Made by a program: the position numbers and the translations under genes. Positions 1 to 6,567 of a DNA stretch of 9,161 nucleotides are shown in pieces. Under the pieces are notes generated by a model that worked only from the letters and a program-made list of their open reading frames with translations, was not told the origin of the DNA and did not search any database. Origin of the DNA: JBARCX01 sp049794535 (GTDB lineage Bacteria; Pseudomonadota; Gammaproteobacteria; Xanthomonadales; Rhodanobacteraceae); assembly GCA_049794535.1 (NCBI GenBank), contig JBARCX010000327.1, forward strand, positions 1 through 9,161, read 5' to 3'. Position 1 is the first letter of the stretch. The number at the start of each line of letters is the position of its first letter.

Positions 1-319
1 GCAGCCGTTGGCCCCGGCCCAACTGCTCGCGCAACGCTTGTGGCAATTGCGACGGATCGGCATCGCGCGGAAACAAGGCATATTCGGACACGGTCGTGCC
101 CACAAAGGCCGTACGCCAGCGCAGCAAACGACCCCAGTGGCGATAGCCAGGTAATGCGGTGACGCGACGGCGCACGTCGTCATCCGCCGTCGTCAGCAGA
201 TCGAACGGAGCGACGAACGCTGGCGTGCCAGCGGCCTCACGCACCTGGAAATCCAAGGGAGGATGCTCGGCGAACCGGGTGATCAAGGCATCCGGCTCAA
301 GCTGATTGATATACCGCAC
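1..319 (-). CDS. Partial unrecognised protein, N-terminal part (possible acyltransferase-like)
   Basis: The minus strand is open from base 448 to the window edge, and the part below about 345 reads like a real soluble protein: mixed acidic, basic and hydrophobic residues, with segments such as RYINQLEPDALITRF, PLDFQVREAAGTPAF and FVGTTVSEYALFP. I chose the GTG at 319 because a GGAAGG Shine-Dalgarno-like run lies 5 bases upstream; a GTG at 346 in the same frame is the alternative but has no clear ribosome site. About 106 codons are visible and the C-terminal part lies beyond the window. I do not recognise the family with confidence. It is divergent from an ACP/ketosynthase pair, so an acyl-transferring (GNAT-like) enzyme is an attractive guess, but no catalytic motif is visible. 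The same frame stays open upstream to 448, which raises a start or frameshift question treated in the findings. Confidence 0.6.
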   Translation of the reverse strand, partial: MRYINQLEPDALITRFAEHPPLDFQVREAAGTPAFVAPFDLLTTADDDVRRRVTALPGYRHWGRLLRWRTAFVGTTVSEYALFPRDADPSQLPQALREQLGRGQRL

Positions 320-520
320 GCGGGCCTTCCACAAAATGTCGGCCACTAGTGTAATGCGGCAGCAGCCACACAAAACGTTGTCATACAACCATTCAGCACG
401 AGCCGCTTCGCACAAGATTCGTGAAAGATAGCGAGCGCAGCATCGTAGTCACTTTCCACGCAACGCGCCGTCTGGACAATCCTCTGGCAGTTCGTCAGTC
501 TTGCCGTGACCGGCCATTCT

Positions 521-524
521 AGGA
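521..524 (+). promoter_or_regulatory. Ribosome binding site deciding the ACP start
   Basis: AGGA lies 9 bases before the ATG at 534 but only 3 bases before the in-frame GTG at 528. The spacing favours the ATG as the true start of the acyl carrier protein. Confidence 0.55.
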
Positions 525-533
525 TTAGTGACC

Positions 534-788
534 ATGAGCAATGTGCAACAGGAAACCTTCGAGATCATTGCCAAGCAGGCAAAAATCGATATCGCCACGA
601 TCAAGACGGACTCCACCCTGAAGGACTTGGGCGTAGCTTCTCTGGATGCGATTGAGACGATTTTCGATATCGAAGAGCACTTCAGCATTGATCTGCCGAA
701 CGAAGACACTGATTTTGAGACCGGCACGGTTGGCCACCTGGTCGAAGCGATCGAGCGTCAGCTGGCACTGAAGAAGGACGCCGACTGA
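534..788 (+). CDS. Acyl carrier protein (phosphopantetheine-binding)
   Basis: An 84-residue acidic, helical protein of typical ACP length. It would carry growing acyl chains as thioesters on a 4'-phosphopantetheine arm attached to Ser36, within LKDLGVASLDAIETIFDIEE. Helix II after the serine is strongly acidic, the usual docking face for ketosynthases. The residue before the serine is Ala instead of the nearly invariant Asp of the classical DSL motif, so this is a specialised carrier and not the housekeeping AcpP. The ATG at 534 is preferred over the GTG at 528 because of the AGGA spacing. The stop is 4 bases before the ketosynthase ATG, so the two are almost certainly cotranscribed and work together. 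The pathway (specialised lipid, polyene or other acyl product) cannot be named from the window. Family call is secure; role is inference. Confidence 0.92.
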   Translation: MSNVQQETFEIIAKQAKIDIATIKTDSTLKDLGVASLDAIETIFDIEEHFSIDLPNEDTDFETGTVGHLVEAIERQLALKKDAD

Positions 789-792
789 AACC

Positions 793-2007
793 ATGCGCCG
801 CCTAGTCATCACCGGCATGGGCGCGCTCTGTGCGCTCGGCCACAATGCCCCCGACGTCTGGCAGGCCATGCGTGAGGGCCGCAGCGGTATTGGCCCGATC
901 CACCACATCCTGCCGGGCCAGCTACGCAACGGCGGTATCGCCGCCGAGATCAACAACTTCGAGCCAGCCGATTATTTCGATAGCGCCCGGCTGTCCATGC
1001 TCGACCCAGTCAGCCAATACGCGCTCGTCGCGGCCGGCGAGGCTATCCGCCAGTCCGGGCTGAGCTTCGAAGGCGAGCGTGCGGCGCGCACGGCAGTCGT
1101 TGTTGGCAGCGGCGCAGGTGGCGAGACCACGCGTGGCGAGCAATACGAGAAGCTCTACGGCGAGCATGCCGGCCGCTTCCACCCGCTAGGCATCGTGCGC
1201 ATGATGATGAATGCAGCGGCCAGCCAGATCAGCATGATGCATGGCATCACCGGCCCTGCTTTCGTCGTGGCTAGTGCCTGTGCTTCGTCGAACCACGCGT
1301 TTGCGCAAGCCGCGATGATGATTCGCTCCGGCCTGGTCGACGCGGCCGTGGTCGGCGGCAGTGAAGCCTGTATCACGCTGGGCACGCTACGCGCGTGGGA
1401 AGCCATGCGCGTGCTCGCGCCCGATACCTGCCGTCCCTTCAGTGCCGGCCGGCGTGGCCTCGTACTGGGTGAAGGTGCAGGCATGTTCGTGCTGGAAACA
1501 CTGGAGCAAGCTCAGGCGCGCGGCGCCCCGATTCTGGCCGAACTGGCAGGCACGGGTATGAGCTCGGACGCCGGTGACATCGCAGCGCCATCGGATATTG
1601 GCTCCGCCGCGGCCATGAACGCCGCCCTGCGCGATGGTGAGATATCACCCGATGAGGTGGACTACATCAACGCGCATGGCACCGGCACGGTCGCTAATGA
1701 CAGTACCGAGACACGAGCGATCCATCGTGTGTTCGGCGCACATGCCCGTGAACTGGTGATCTCTTCGACCAAACCGATGCATGGACATGCCTTGGGCGCC
1801 GCCGGTGCACTGGAGCTGATCGCGGTGATCGGTGCACTGCACGACGGCATCGTACCGCCCACGCTGGGCTACCTCGGCCCCGACCCGGCCTGCGATCTCG
1901 ACTACGTGCCGAACGAGGCGCGCGAACTGCCGGTACGCACAGCGATCAGCAATTCATTTGCCTTCGGTGGGCTCAACGCAGTGTTGGCACTGCGCCGCGT
2001 GACCTGA
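793..2007 (+). CDS. Beta-ketoacyl-ACP synthase, FabF (KAS II) type
   Basis: A 404-residue thiolase-fold condensing enzyme, normal FabF length. It should catalyse decarboxylative Claisen condensation of malonyl-ACP with an acyl primer. All catalytic residues are present: nucleophile Cys163 in VVASACASSNHAF, first His295 in INAHGTGT, Lys327 and second His332 in STKPMHGHALGAAG, and the C-terminal gatekeeper loop NSFAFGGLNA. The N-terminus RRLVITGMGALCALG is the classic KAS start. It follows the ACP by 4 bases in one operon, and its stop is 9 bases from the convergent NUDIX gene. Because no other fatty-acid genes (fabD, fabG, fabH) are nearby and the ACP is unusual, it is probably a secondary-pathway ketosynthase and not the housekeeping FabF. 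With Cys and both His intact it is expected to be catalytic and not a chain-length-factor homologue. Fold and chemistry are sure; substrate is unknown. Confidence 0.95.
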   Translation: MRRLVITGMGALCALGHNAPDVWQAMREGRSGIGPIHHILPGQLRNGGIAAEINNFEPADYFDSARLSMLDPVSQYALVAAGEAIRQSGLSFEGERAARTAVVVGSGAGGETTRGEQYEKLYGEHAGRFHPLGIVRMMMNAAASQISMMHGITGPAFVVASACASSNHAFAQAAMMIRSGLVDAAVVGGSEACITLGTLRAWEAMRVLAPDTCRPFSAGRRGLVLGEGAGMFVLETLEQAQARGAPILAELAGTGMSSDAGDIAAPSDIGSAAAMNAALRDGEISPDEVDYINAHGTGTVANDSTETRAIHRVFGAHARELVISSTKPMHGHALGAAGALELIAVIGALHDGIVPPTLGYLGPDPACDLDYVPNEARELPVRTAISNSFAFGGLNAVLALRRVT

Positions 2008-2016
2008 ATACCGCAC

Positions 2017-2505
2017 TCAGAGCCGCGTATACGACCACGAATGCATACGGCCGTTCTTGTATGGCATCACACCGTGGAACGGGCGCGGGTCACCGTCGAA
2101 CACTAGCGGCAGGAAGTGGCGATCGCCCTCCCACATCGGCAGCTCCATCAAGTGCTCGCACTCCACCCACTCCAACGTGCCCTCGGCGTTGGTGGTGTGC
2201 GGTGTACCGCTGAAACGATCGATGATGAAAATGAAGCCGAGCCAGTCCTCTCCATCCTTGCCGAAGCCCGGCCAATTCAAGGTGCCACGCAGCCGCATGG
2301 ACTCACACTCGATGCCAGCCTCCTCGCGGATCTCGCGGCGCATGCAGTCGGCAATATCCTCCCCCGACTCCATCTTGCCCCCAAGACCGTTGTACTTGCC
2401 TAGATGCTGATCATCCGCCCGCGCATTGCGGTGGATCATCAGCACCTGACGGCGGTCAGGCGACAGCACATATCCGAGCGTAGCGACAATAGGCGTATAG
2501 GGCAT
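2017..2505 (-). CDS. NUDIX hydrolase, MutT/8-oxo-dGTP diphosphatase type
   Basis: A 162-residue protein with a perfect NUDIX box, G-x5-E-x7-R-E-U-x-E-E-x-G-U, at residues 43-65 (GKMESGED through REIREEAGI). The box binds Mg2+ and hydrolyses a nucleoside diphosphate linked to another group. The preceding KYNGLGGKMESGE and an aromatic WPGFGKDGEDWLGFIF segment resemble 8-oxo-dGTP diphosphatases, which cleanse the nucleotide pool of oxidised dGTP; the exact substrate is inferred. I place the start at the ATG at 2505 (MPYTPIVATLGYVL), where the family's first beta strand begins. The open frame continues upstream to 2682, but those residues are basic, unstructured and run across the divergent promoter region. 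No good Shine-Dalgarno precedes 2505, so the start is moderately certain. It is convergent with the ketosynthase and divergent from the DUF2233 lipoprotein. Confidence 0.9.
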   Translation of the reverse strand: MPYTPIVATLGYVLSPDRRQVLMIHRNARADDQHLGKYNGLGGKMESGEDIADCMRREIREEAGIECESMRLRGTLNWPGFGKDGEDWLGFIFIIDRFSGTPHTTNAEGTLEWVECEHLMELPMWEGDRHFLPLVFDGDPRPFHGVMPYKNGRMHSWSYTRL

Positions 2506-2565
2506 GGCAGTGGTTAGCGGCGCAGGCGAAACGACGGAGTTTAAGCGGTTCTCCTGAATACTGCC

Positions 2566-2604
2566 TCTAAGAGAATGTCTAAGTGATATCAAACAGGCTC
2601 TAAG
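2566..2604. repeat. Three TCTAAG repeats in the divergent intergenic region
   Basis: TCTAAG occurs at 2566-2571, 2578-2583 and 2599-2604, inside the gap between the NUDIX gene (minus) and the lipoprotein gene (plus). The spacing is 12 and 21 bases, and the palindrome TGATATCA lies between copies two and three at 2584-2591. The position suits an operator for the divergent pair, but six-base repeats can arise by chance and no known regulator is recognised. Confidence 0.3.
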
Positions 2605-2643
2605 GTCTTGCATCTGCCACGTGCGGGCAGCGACCATCGTCAC

Positions 2644-3447
2644 ATGTCCGCGCATGCACCCCTCTATCCGCTCCGCCGCCATTTACTGCCGCTATTGCTG
2701 GCGCTGCTGGGTGTGCTCGGCGGTTGCACGCCACAGGCACAGGCCTTGGACAGCCGCGAACTGGGCTTCAATAGCCAGAATTTCCATATCGTTTCACTCG
2801 ATTTGCGACGTGAACCGCTCAGCCTGCACTGGCGAGATCCCGACAGCTCCGAGGCCTACAGCACCATCGACACGCTACGCCAATGGGGTTCGGCACGCGG
2901 GCAACGGCTGCTGTTTGCCGCCAATGCCGGCATCTACGATCGCCAGTTCGCACCGCTGGGCCTGTATGTGGAAAACGGCAAGACGTTGGTTCCATTGAAT
3001 ATGGCTCGCGGCAACCCCGCATCCGGCAACTTTTCGCTGCAACCGAATGGCGTGTTCGCGATCTATCCGGATGGCCATGCTGCAGTGCGCACCAGCGCGG
3101 ATTTCAAGGCGGACGGCAAGAGTGTGCGGTGGGCCACCCAGTCCGGCCCGATGCTGCTGATCGACGGCCAGATCAACCCGCAATTCATCGACGACTCGAA
3201 CAGCCTGAAATGGCGCAGCGGCGTATGCGCGAAAACCCCGCATGAAGTGGTGTTTGCGGTAAGCGAGACGCCGGTGAGTTTTTATACCTTCGCGCAGCTA
3301 TTCCGCGACAAGCTCGGTTGCCGCGATGCGCTGTATCTGGACGGCACCATCTCGCAGTTCTATGTCGACGGTGACGGCTACACCGGCGCGCCCACCTTCA
3401 TGGTCAAACCGTACGCAGGCATCTTCGCGGTGTTCAGTGATCAATGA
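2644..3447 (+). CDS. DUF2233 / phosphodiester glycosidase (NAGPA-like) family lipoprotein
   Basis: A 267-residue exported protein. Residues 1-28 are a lipoprotein signal: two arginines (11-12), a leucine-rich core, and the lipobox L25-G-G-C28. Thr follows the lipidated cysteine, so outer-membrane sorting is likely. The mature part matches the phosphodiester glycosidase (NAGPA) fold in its signatures: FAANAGIYD near residue 93, GLYVENG, NGVF at 135-138, TQSGPMLLIDG near 167, and the C-terminal ALYLDGTIS with Asp233. Family members hydrolyse phosphodiester-linked sugars or act on envelope glycans; the bacterial substrate is mostly unknown. I prefer the ATG at 2644 over the upstream TTG at 2608, since 2644 places the basic n-region correctly; neither start has a good ribosome site. 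The acylase follows on the same strand 94 bases downstream, so both may be envelope hydrolases. Family is well supported, substrate is not. Confidence 0.88.
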   Translation: MSAHAPLYPLRRHLLPLLLALLGVLGGCTPQAQALDSRELGFNSQNFHIVSLDLRREPLSLHWRDPDSSEAYSTIDTLRQWGSARGQRLLFAANAGIYDRQFAPLGLYVENGKTLVPLNMARGNPASGNFSLQPNGVFAIYPDGHAAVRTSADFKADGKSVRWATQSGPMLLIDGQINPQFIDDSNSLKWRSGVCAKTPHEVVFAVSETPVSFYTFAQLFRDKLGCRDALYLDGTISQFYVDGDGYTGAPTFMVKPYAGIFAVFSDQ

Positions 3448-3449
3448 AT

Positions 3450-3479
3450 TTCACGGCGCGCCATGGGCTTGCGTATAAC
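3450..3479 (+). promoter_or_regulatory. Possible sigma-70-like promoter before the acylase gene
   Basis: TATAAC (3474-3479, five of six consensus bases) sits 18 bases after TTCACG (3450-3455, four of six), in the gap between lipoprotein and acylase genes. It would start transcription near 3486, about 55 bases before the chosen acylase ATG. The -35 box is weak, so readthrough from the lipoprotein gene is equally possible. Confidence 0.3.
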
Positions 3480-3541
3480 CACTCCGCAGCTCCTCTGGCA
3501 TGGCACTGCGCCCCATGGCCAAACTCAATGGAACGAATCCC

Positions 3542-5965
3542 ATGAGCAAACGCCTACGCTGGTTGCGCGCGCTACTGCTTCTGATCACATTGCTGGCGAT
3601 CGGTGCTTTCGCCACCGGCTGGTGGCTGCTGGCTGGCAGCCGCGCTCGCCTCGACGGCCAACAACCACTGATCGGGCTGATCCACAACGTAAGCATCAGC
3701 CGCGATGCGCTGGGCACAGCCACTTTCACCGGCCAATCGCGTGATGACATCACGGCTGCACTCGGCTACATGCACGCGCAAGAACGTTTCTTCGAAATGG
3801 ATCTCATGCGCCGGTTGGCCGCTGGCGAGCTGTCTGAACTGGTAGGCCCCGCCGCGCTGAAGACCGATATCGAACATCGTCGCCATCGTCTCCGTGCGGT
3901 CGCCACCGCCGCCTATGCGCAACTGTCGCCCGCGCAGAAGCACGCGCTGGATCTTTACCGCGATGGCGTCAACGCCGGCATCGCTAACCTGCGTGTGCGG
4001 CCCTGGGAATACCTGCTGCTAAACACGAAGCCACAACCGTGGCGTTCAGAAGACAGCCTACTCGTGATTGCGGCGATGTACCTGGACTTGAATGACGACG
4101 GCCGCGATGCCCGCGAACGGCACATCGCACAAATGCGCGCCGTGTTGCCCGACCCCATGGTCGATTTTCTGCTTGCCCCCGATCCGGACTGGGAGGCACC
4201 GCTGCAGGGTGAACTGTCGCAACCACCCGTCATCCCCGACGCAGACATCTACGACCTGCATCACCCTGCCATCCATGCGCCCGCCCCGAATGTCGATGCC
4301 GCACAACTCGCTGCAGCACTGGCGCCCGCCCTGGATGCCCGCCATCCCGGTAGCAACAGCTTCGCGCTCGCCGGCCAGCTCACCCAAAGTGGTGCAGCGC
4401 TGCTAGCCAACGATATGCACCTGAATCTGCGCGTTCCGAACATCTGGTTCCGTACCCGTTTGCAGTATCCCGACCCCACGGCACCCAACGGCAAGCGCGA
4501 CATCAACGGCGTCAGTCTGCCCGGCACACCCGCCATCGTGGTCGGCTCCAACGGACAAATCGCCTGGGGCTTTACCAACAGCTATGGCGACTGGCTGGAC
4601 TGGGTGCGCGTACAGCGCGATCCGGCCGACTCCCATCGTTACAAAGTGCAGGACGGCTGGGAGAACATGGAGATCCATGACGAAACCATCCGTGTGAAGG
4701 GAGCCCCACCCTTCACATTGAAAGTAGAAGACACCCAATGGGGGCCGATCCTGGCCAAAGACACCGATGGCACCCCGCTGGCCTTGGCGTGGATCGGCGA
4801 CCTACCGCGCGCCTACAACATCAACCTCATGTCATTGGAAAATGCTACCGACGTATCCGCCGCGTTGAATCTGGCGCCTACGATGGGCATTCCGCCACAA
4901 AATCTACTGGTGGCCGATCACGCCGGGCATATCGGCTGGACCATTGCGGGTAACTCCATTCCGCTACGCATCGGCTTCAATCCACAGCTCCCGGCTGACT
5001 GGTCACAACCGGATACGGGCTGGGTCGGTTGGGCCACGCCCGAACAATATCCACGCATTGAGAACCCCGCCGATGGGCGGCTATGGACGGCCAACAATCG
5101 CACGGTCGGCGGCGATGCACTTGCCTTGCTCGGCAATGGTGGGCATGACCTCGGGGCTCGCGCACAGCAAATTCGCGACGATCTGCATAACCGCATCAGC
5201 TTTACCCCCGGTGACATGCTCGATATCCAGCTCGACGATCGCGCCGTGCTACTCACACGCTGGCAGCAGTTGCTGCAAACCACACTCGCCAATACCCACG
5301 ATCCCGCGCTAGAAACCTTGCGCCAACTCACCGCCAACTGGAGCGGCCATGCCGCGGTGGATAGTGTCGACTATCGGCTGGTACGCGCCTTCCGCCAGCA
5401 AGTACACATGGATGTGCTGGCACCCTTCGCTATGCAGGTAAAACAGCGCCATCCCGATTTTGTCTGGCCGCACCCTGGCGATCCTGAAGCGGCCGTCTGG
5501 GCACTGATTAACCAACAACCCACCCACCTGCTCGATCCAAGCTATCCGAACTGGCACGCGTTATTGGTTGACGCCGCACACAAAGTGACCGACACCTTAG
5601 GACAGCAGCCTGGCGGACTAGCCGCACGTACCTGGGGCGAGGTTAACCGCGCCGGCATCAACCATCCACTGGCAGCGGCCCTACCCGGCTTTCTCTCTCA
5701 CTTCATCGACATGCCCGATGAGCCACTGCCCGGCGATCACAATATGCCGCGTGTGGCGGCACCGGGCTTTGGTGCTTCCGAGCGACTCGATGTTGCCCCC
5801 GGTCACGAAGCCCAAGGCACCCTCGAAATGCCCGGCGGCCAAAGCGACAACCCACTATCGCCCTATTTCGGAGCAGGTCACAGCGACTGGGTACAAGGCC
5901 GCCCGACACCATTGCTACCGGGACCCACGCAACACACGCTGACCTTGCTGCCGGCTACGGAGTGA
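3542..5965 (+). CDS. Penicillin acylase family protein (Ntn hydrolase precursor)
   Basis: An 807-residue precursor of normal length for the penicillin G acylase / acyl-homoserine lactone acylase family, which cleaves amide-linked acyl chains. Residues 3-9 are basic and 8-31 form one hydrophobic segment (signal anchor or uncleaved signal), placing the enzyme in the periplasm, probably membrane-tethered. The alpha part holds GYMHAQERFFEMDL (residues 75-88) and AAGELSELVG. Autocatalytic cleavage is expected between Gly270 and Ser271 in HPGSNSFALAG, making Ser271 the N-terminal nucleophile of the beta subunit. Beta-subunit signatures follow: LLANDMHLNLRVPNIWF, VVGSNGQIAWGFTNS (334-348), and WTANNR with Asn518/Asn519, where the oxyanion-hole Asn of the family lies. 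The ATG at 3542 is chosen because GGA lies 9 bases upstream and the basic n-region then starts the protein; ATGs at 3500 and 3515 are alternatives. Substrate is unknown: AHL acylase (quorum quenching), cyclic lipopeptide acylase and general amidase all fit. Confidence 0.93.
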   Translation: MSKRLRWLRALLLLITLLAIGAFATGWWLLAGSRARLDGQQPLIGLIHNVSISRDALGTATFTGQSRDDITAALGYMHAQERFFEMDLMRRLAAGELSELVGPAALKTDIEHRRHRLRAVATAAYAQLSPAQKHALDLYRDGVNAGIANLRVRPWEYLLLNTKPQPWRSEDSLLVIAAMYLDLNDDGRDARERHIAQMRAVLPDPMVDFLLAPDPDWEAPLQGELSQPPVIPDADIYDLHHPAIHAPAPNVDAAQLAAALAPALDARHPGSNSFALAGQLTQSGAALLANDMHLNLRVPNIWFRTRLQYPDPTAPNGKRDINGVSLPGTPAIVVGSNGQIAWGFTNSYGDWLDWVRVQRDPADSHRYKVQDGWENMEIHDETIRVKGAPPFTLKVEDTQWGPILAKDTDGTPLALAWIGDLPRAYNINLMSLENATDVSAALNLAPTMGIPPQNLLVADHAGHIGWTIAGNSIPLRIGFNPQLPADWSQPDTGWVGWATPEQYPRIENPADGRLWTANNRTVGGDALALLGNGGHDLGARAQQIRDDLHNRISFTPGDMLDIQLDDRAVLLTRWQQLLQTTLANTHDPALETLRQLTANWSGHAAVDSVDYRLVRAFRQQVHMDVLAPFAMQVKQRHPDFVWPHPGDPEAAVWALINQQPTHLLDPSYPNWHALLVDAAHKVTDTLGQQPGGLAARTWGEVNRAGINHPLAAALPGFLSHFIDMPDEPLPGDHNMPRVAAPGFGASERLDVAPGHEAQGTLEMPGGQSDNPLSPYFGAGHSDWVQGRPTPLLPGPTQHTLTLLPATE

Positions 5966-5990
5966 ACCCGCCTGACCCGGGGCAACGAGC

Positions 5991-6461
5991 TCAGGGCAAG
6001 GTGTAGTCGAAAGAGTAAGCGTGCTTGCCCTGCTCGATCTGGATGGTCATCGAACCGGCGAGCCCAGTGAGCTCATCGGTTCCCGAATCCGGCACGACCG
6101 TGACCGATTGTGTCGGCACGCCATGAGCCATCGTGCTGCTGTGCTGTAAAACAAAGCTGCCATGACGACCGTGCAATGTACCGCTGACTCGTTCCATCGC
6201 CACGTACCCCGCCGAACCCGGCACCTCGGTGCGAAAACCCAACATCTCGCCCAGGCTGTGCGCTTCCAGATCACCATGAAATTGCTTGTCGATGGTCATA
6301 CGACCAATACCTGCTGCCGCGATGGTGGGTATGGGTGATTGCGGCTCCAGCTTTACCTCAAATGGCCCAGTGGCATGCATGGTCTTCGTCTCCATAGGTA
6401 ACGCCTGCACCGCGACACAAACGAGCGCAGCGATGGCTAAAGTGACATATCGTGGCGCCAT
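5991..6461 (-). CDS. DUF3224 domain-containing exported protein
   Basis: A 156-residue protein with a short signal peptide (about residues 1-20; hydrophobic core TLAIAALVCVAV, probable cleavage after VQA). The rest is a single DUF3224 domain, recognised by GPFEVKLEPQSP, RMTIDKQFHGDLEAHSLGEML, GSAGYVAMERVSGTLHGRHG, SFVLQHSSTM and VTVVPDSGTDELTGLAGSM. The domain is a small beta-barrel of unknown biochemical function, often found as a cytoplasmic protein, so the export signal is a variation to note. The start is firm: AGAGGAG lies 8 bases before the ATG, while the frame continues upstream only through the shared promoter region. It ends 25 bases from the convergent acylase stop and is divergent from the AraC-family gene with 106 bases between starts, so that regulator is the natural candidate controller. 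Family call secure, function unknown. Confidence 0.9.
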   Translation of the reverse strand: MAPRYVTLAIAALVCVAVQALPMETKTMHATGPFEVKLEPQSPIPTIAAAGIGRMTIDKQFHGDLEAHSLGEMLGFRTEVPGSAGYVAMERVSGTLHGRHGSFVLQHSSTMAHGVPTQSVTVVPDSGTDELTGLAGSMTIQIEQGKHAYSFDYTLP

Positions 6462-6469
6462 AGCCGGCA

Positions 6470-6476
6470 CTCCTCT
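6470..6476 (-). promoter_or_regulatory. Strong Shine-Dalgarno for the DUF3224 gene
   Basis: On the minus strand this reads AGAGGAG, 8 bases before the ATG at 6461. It is the best ribosome site in the window and rules out the longer in-frame reading that begins at 6587. Confidence 0.75.
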
Positions 6477-6494
6477 GCGATGATCGCGGTATTC

Positions 6495-6504
6495 ATGGAT
6501 CCAT
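6495..6504. promoter_or_regulatory. Perfect 10-base palindrome in the DUF3224/AraC divergent gap
   Basis: ATGGATCCAT is a perfect inverted repeat 34 bases upstream of the DUF3224 start and 63 bases upstream of the AraC-family start. It does not extend further on either side. AraC-family proteins more often bind direct repeats, so this is only a candidate site. Confidence 0.2.
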
Positions 6505-6567
6505 TCCAGCCCAAGCCACCCTGCGGATGATTGGAAAAACGCGACACGCCATTCGACAGGATTTACG

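Noticed and set aside
377..389. GTTGT-CAT-ACAAC inverted repeat upstream of the ACP gene
   Set aside because: Only 5-base arms with no extension; it may fall in coding sequence of the divergent gene and is too short to call an operator.
346..459. 37-residue minus-strand mini-ORF starting at a GTG at 459
   Set aside because: No ribosome site and a low-quality C-terminal half; kept only as part of the frameshift question, not as a gene.
525..956. 143-residue minus-strand open frame opposite the ACP and ketosynthase start
   Set aside because: It lies antisense to two well-supported genes and its translation is low-complexity and unlike any family; it arises from the high GC of the sense codons.
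2506..2682. N-terminal extension of the NUDIX protein to a start at 2682
   Set aside because: The extra 59 residues are not NUDIX-like, would overlap the start of the divergent lipoprotein gene, and run through the shared promoter region.
4918..5337. 139-residue minus-strand open frame inside the acylase gene
   Set aside because: Serine- and cysteine-rich shadow of the acylase reading frame, which has continuous family signatures on the other strand.
5966..5990. Terminator between the convergent acylase and DUF3224 genes
   Set aside because: The 25 bases contain no stem followed by a T-run on either strand.
6538..6559. Second ECF42-like promoter toward the DUF3224 gene (TGTCGA on the minus strand at 6554-6559)
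   Set aside because: No CGTC or CGAC occurs at 16-18 bases downstream on that strand, so only the -35-like half is present.
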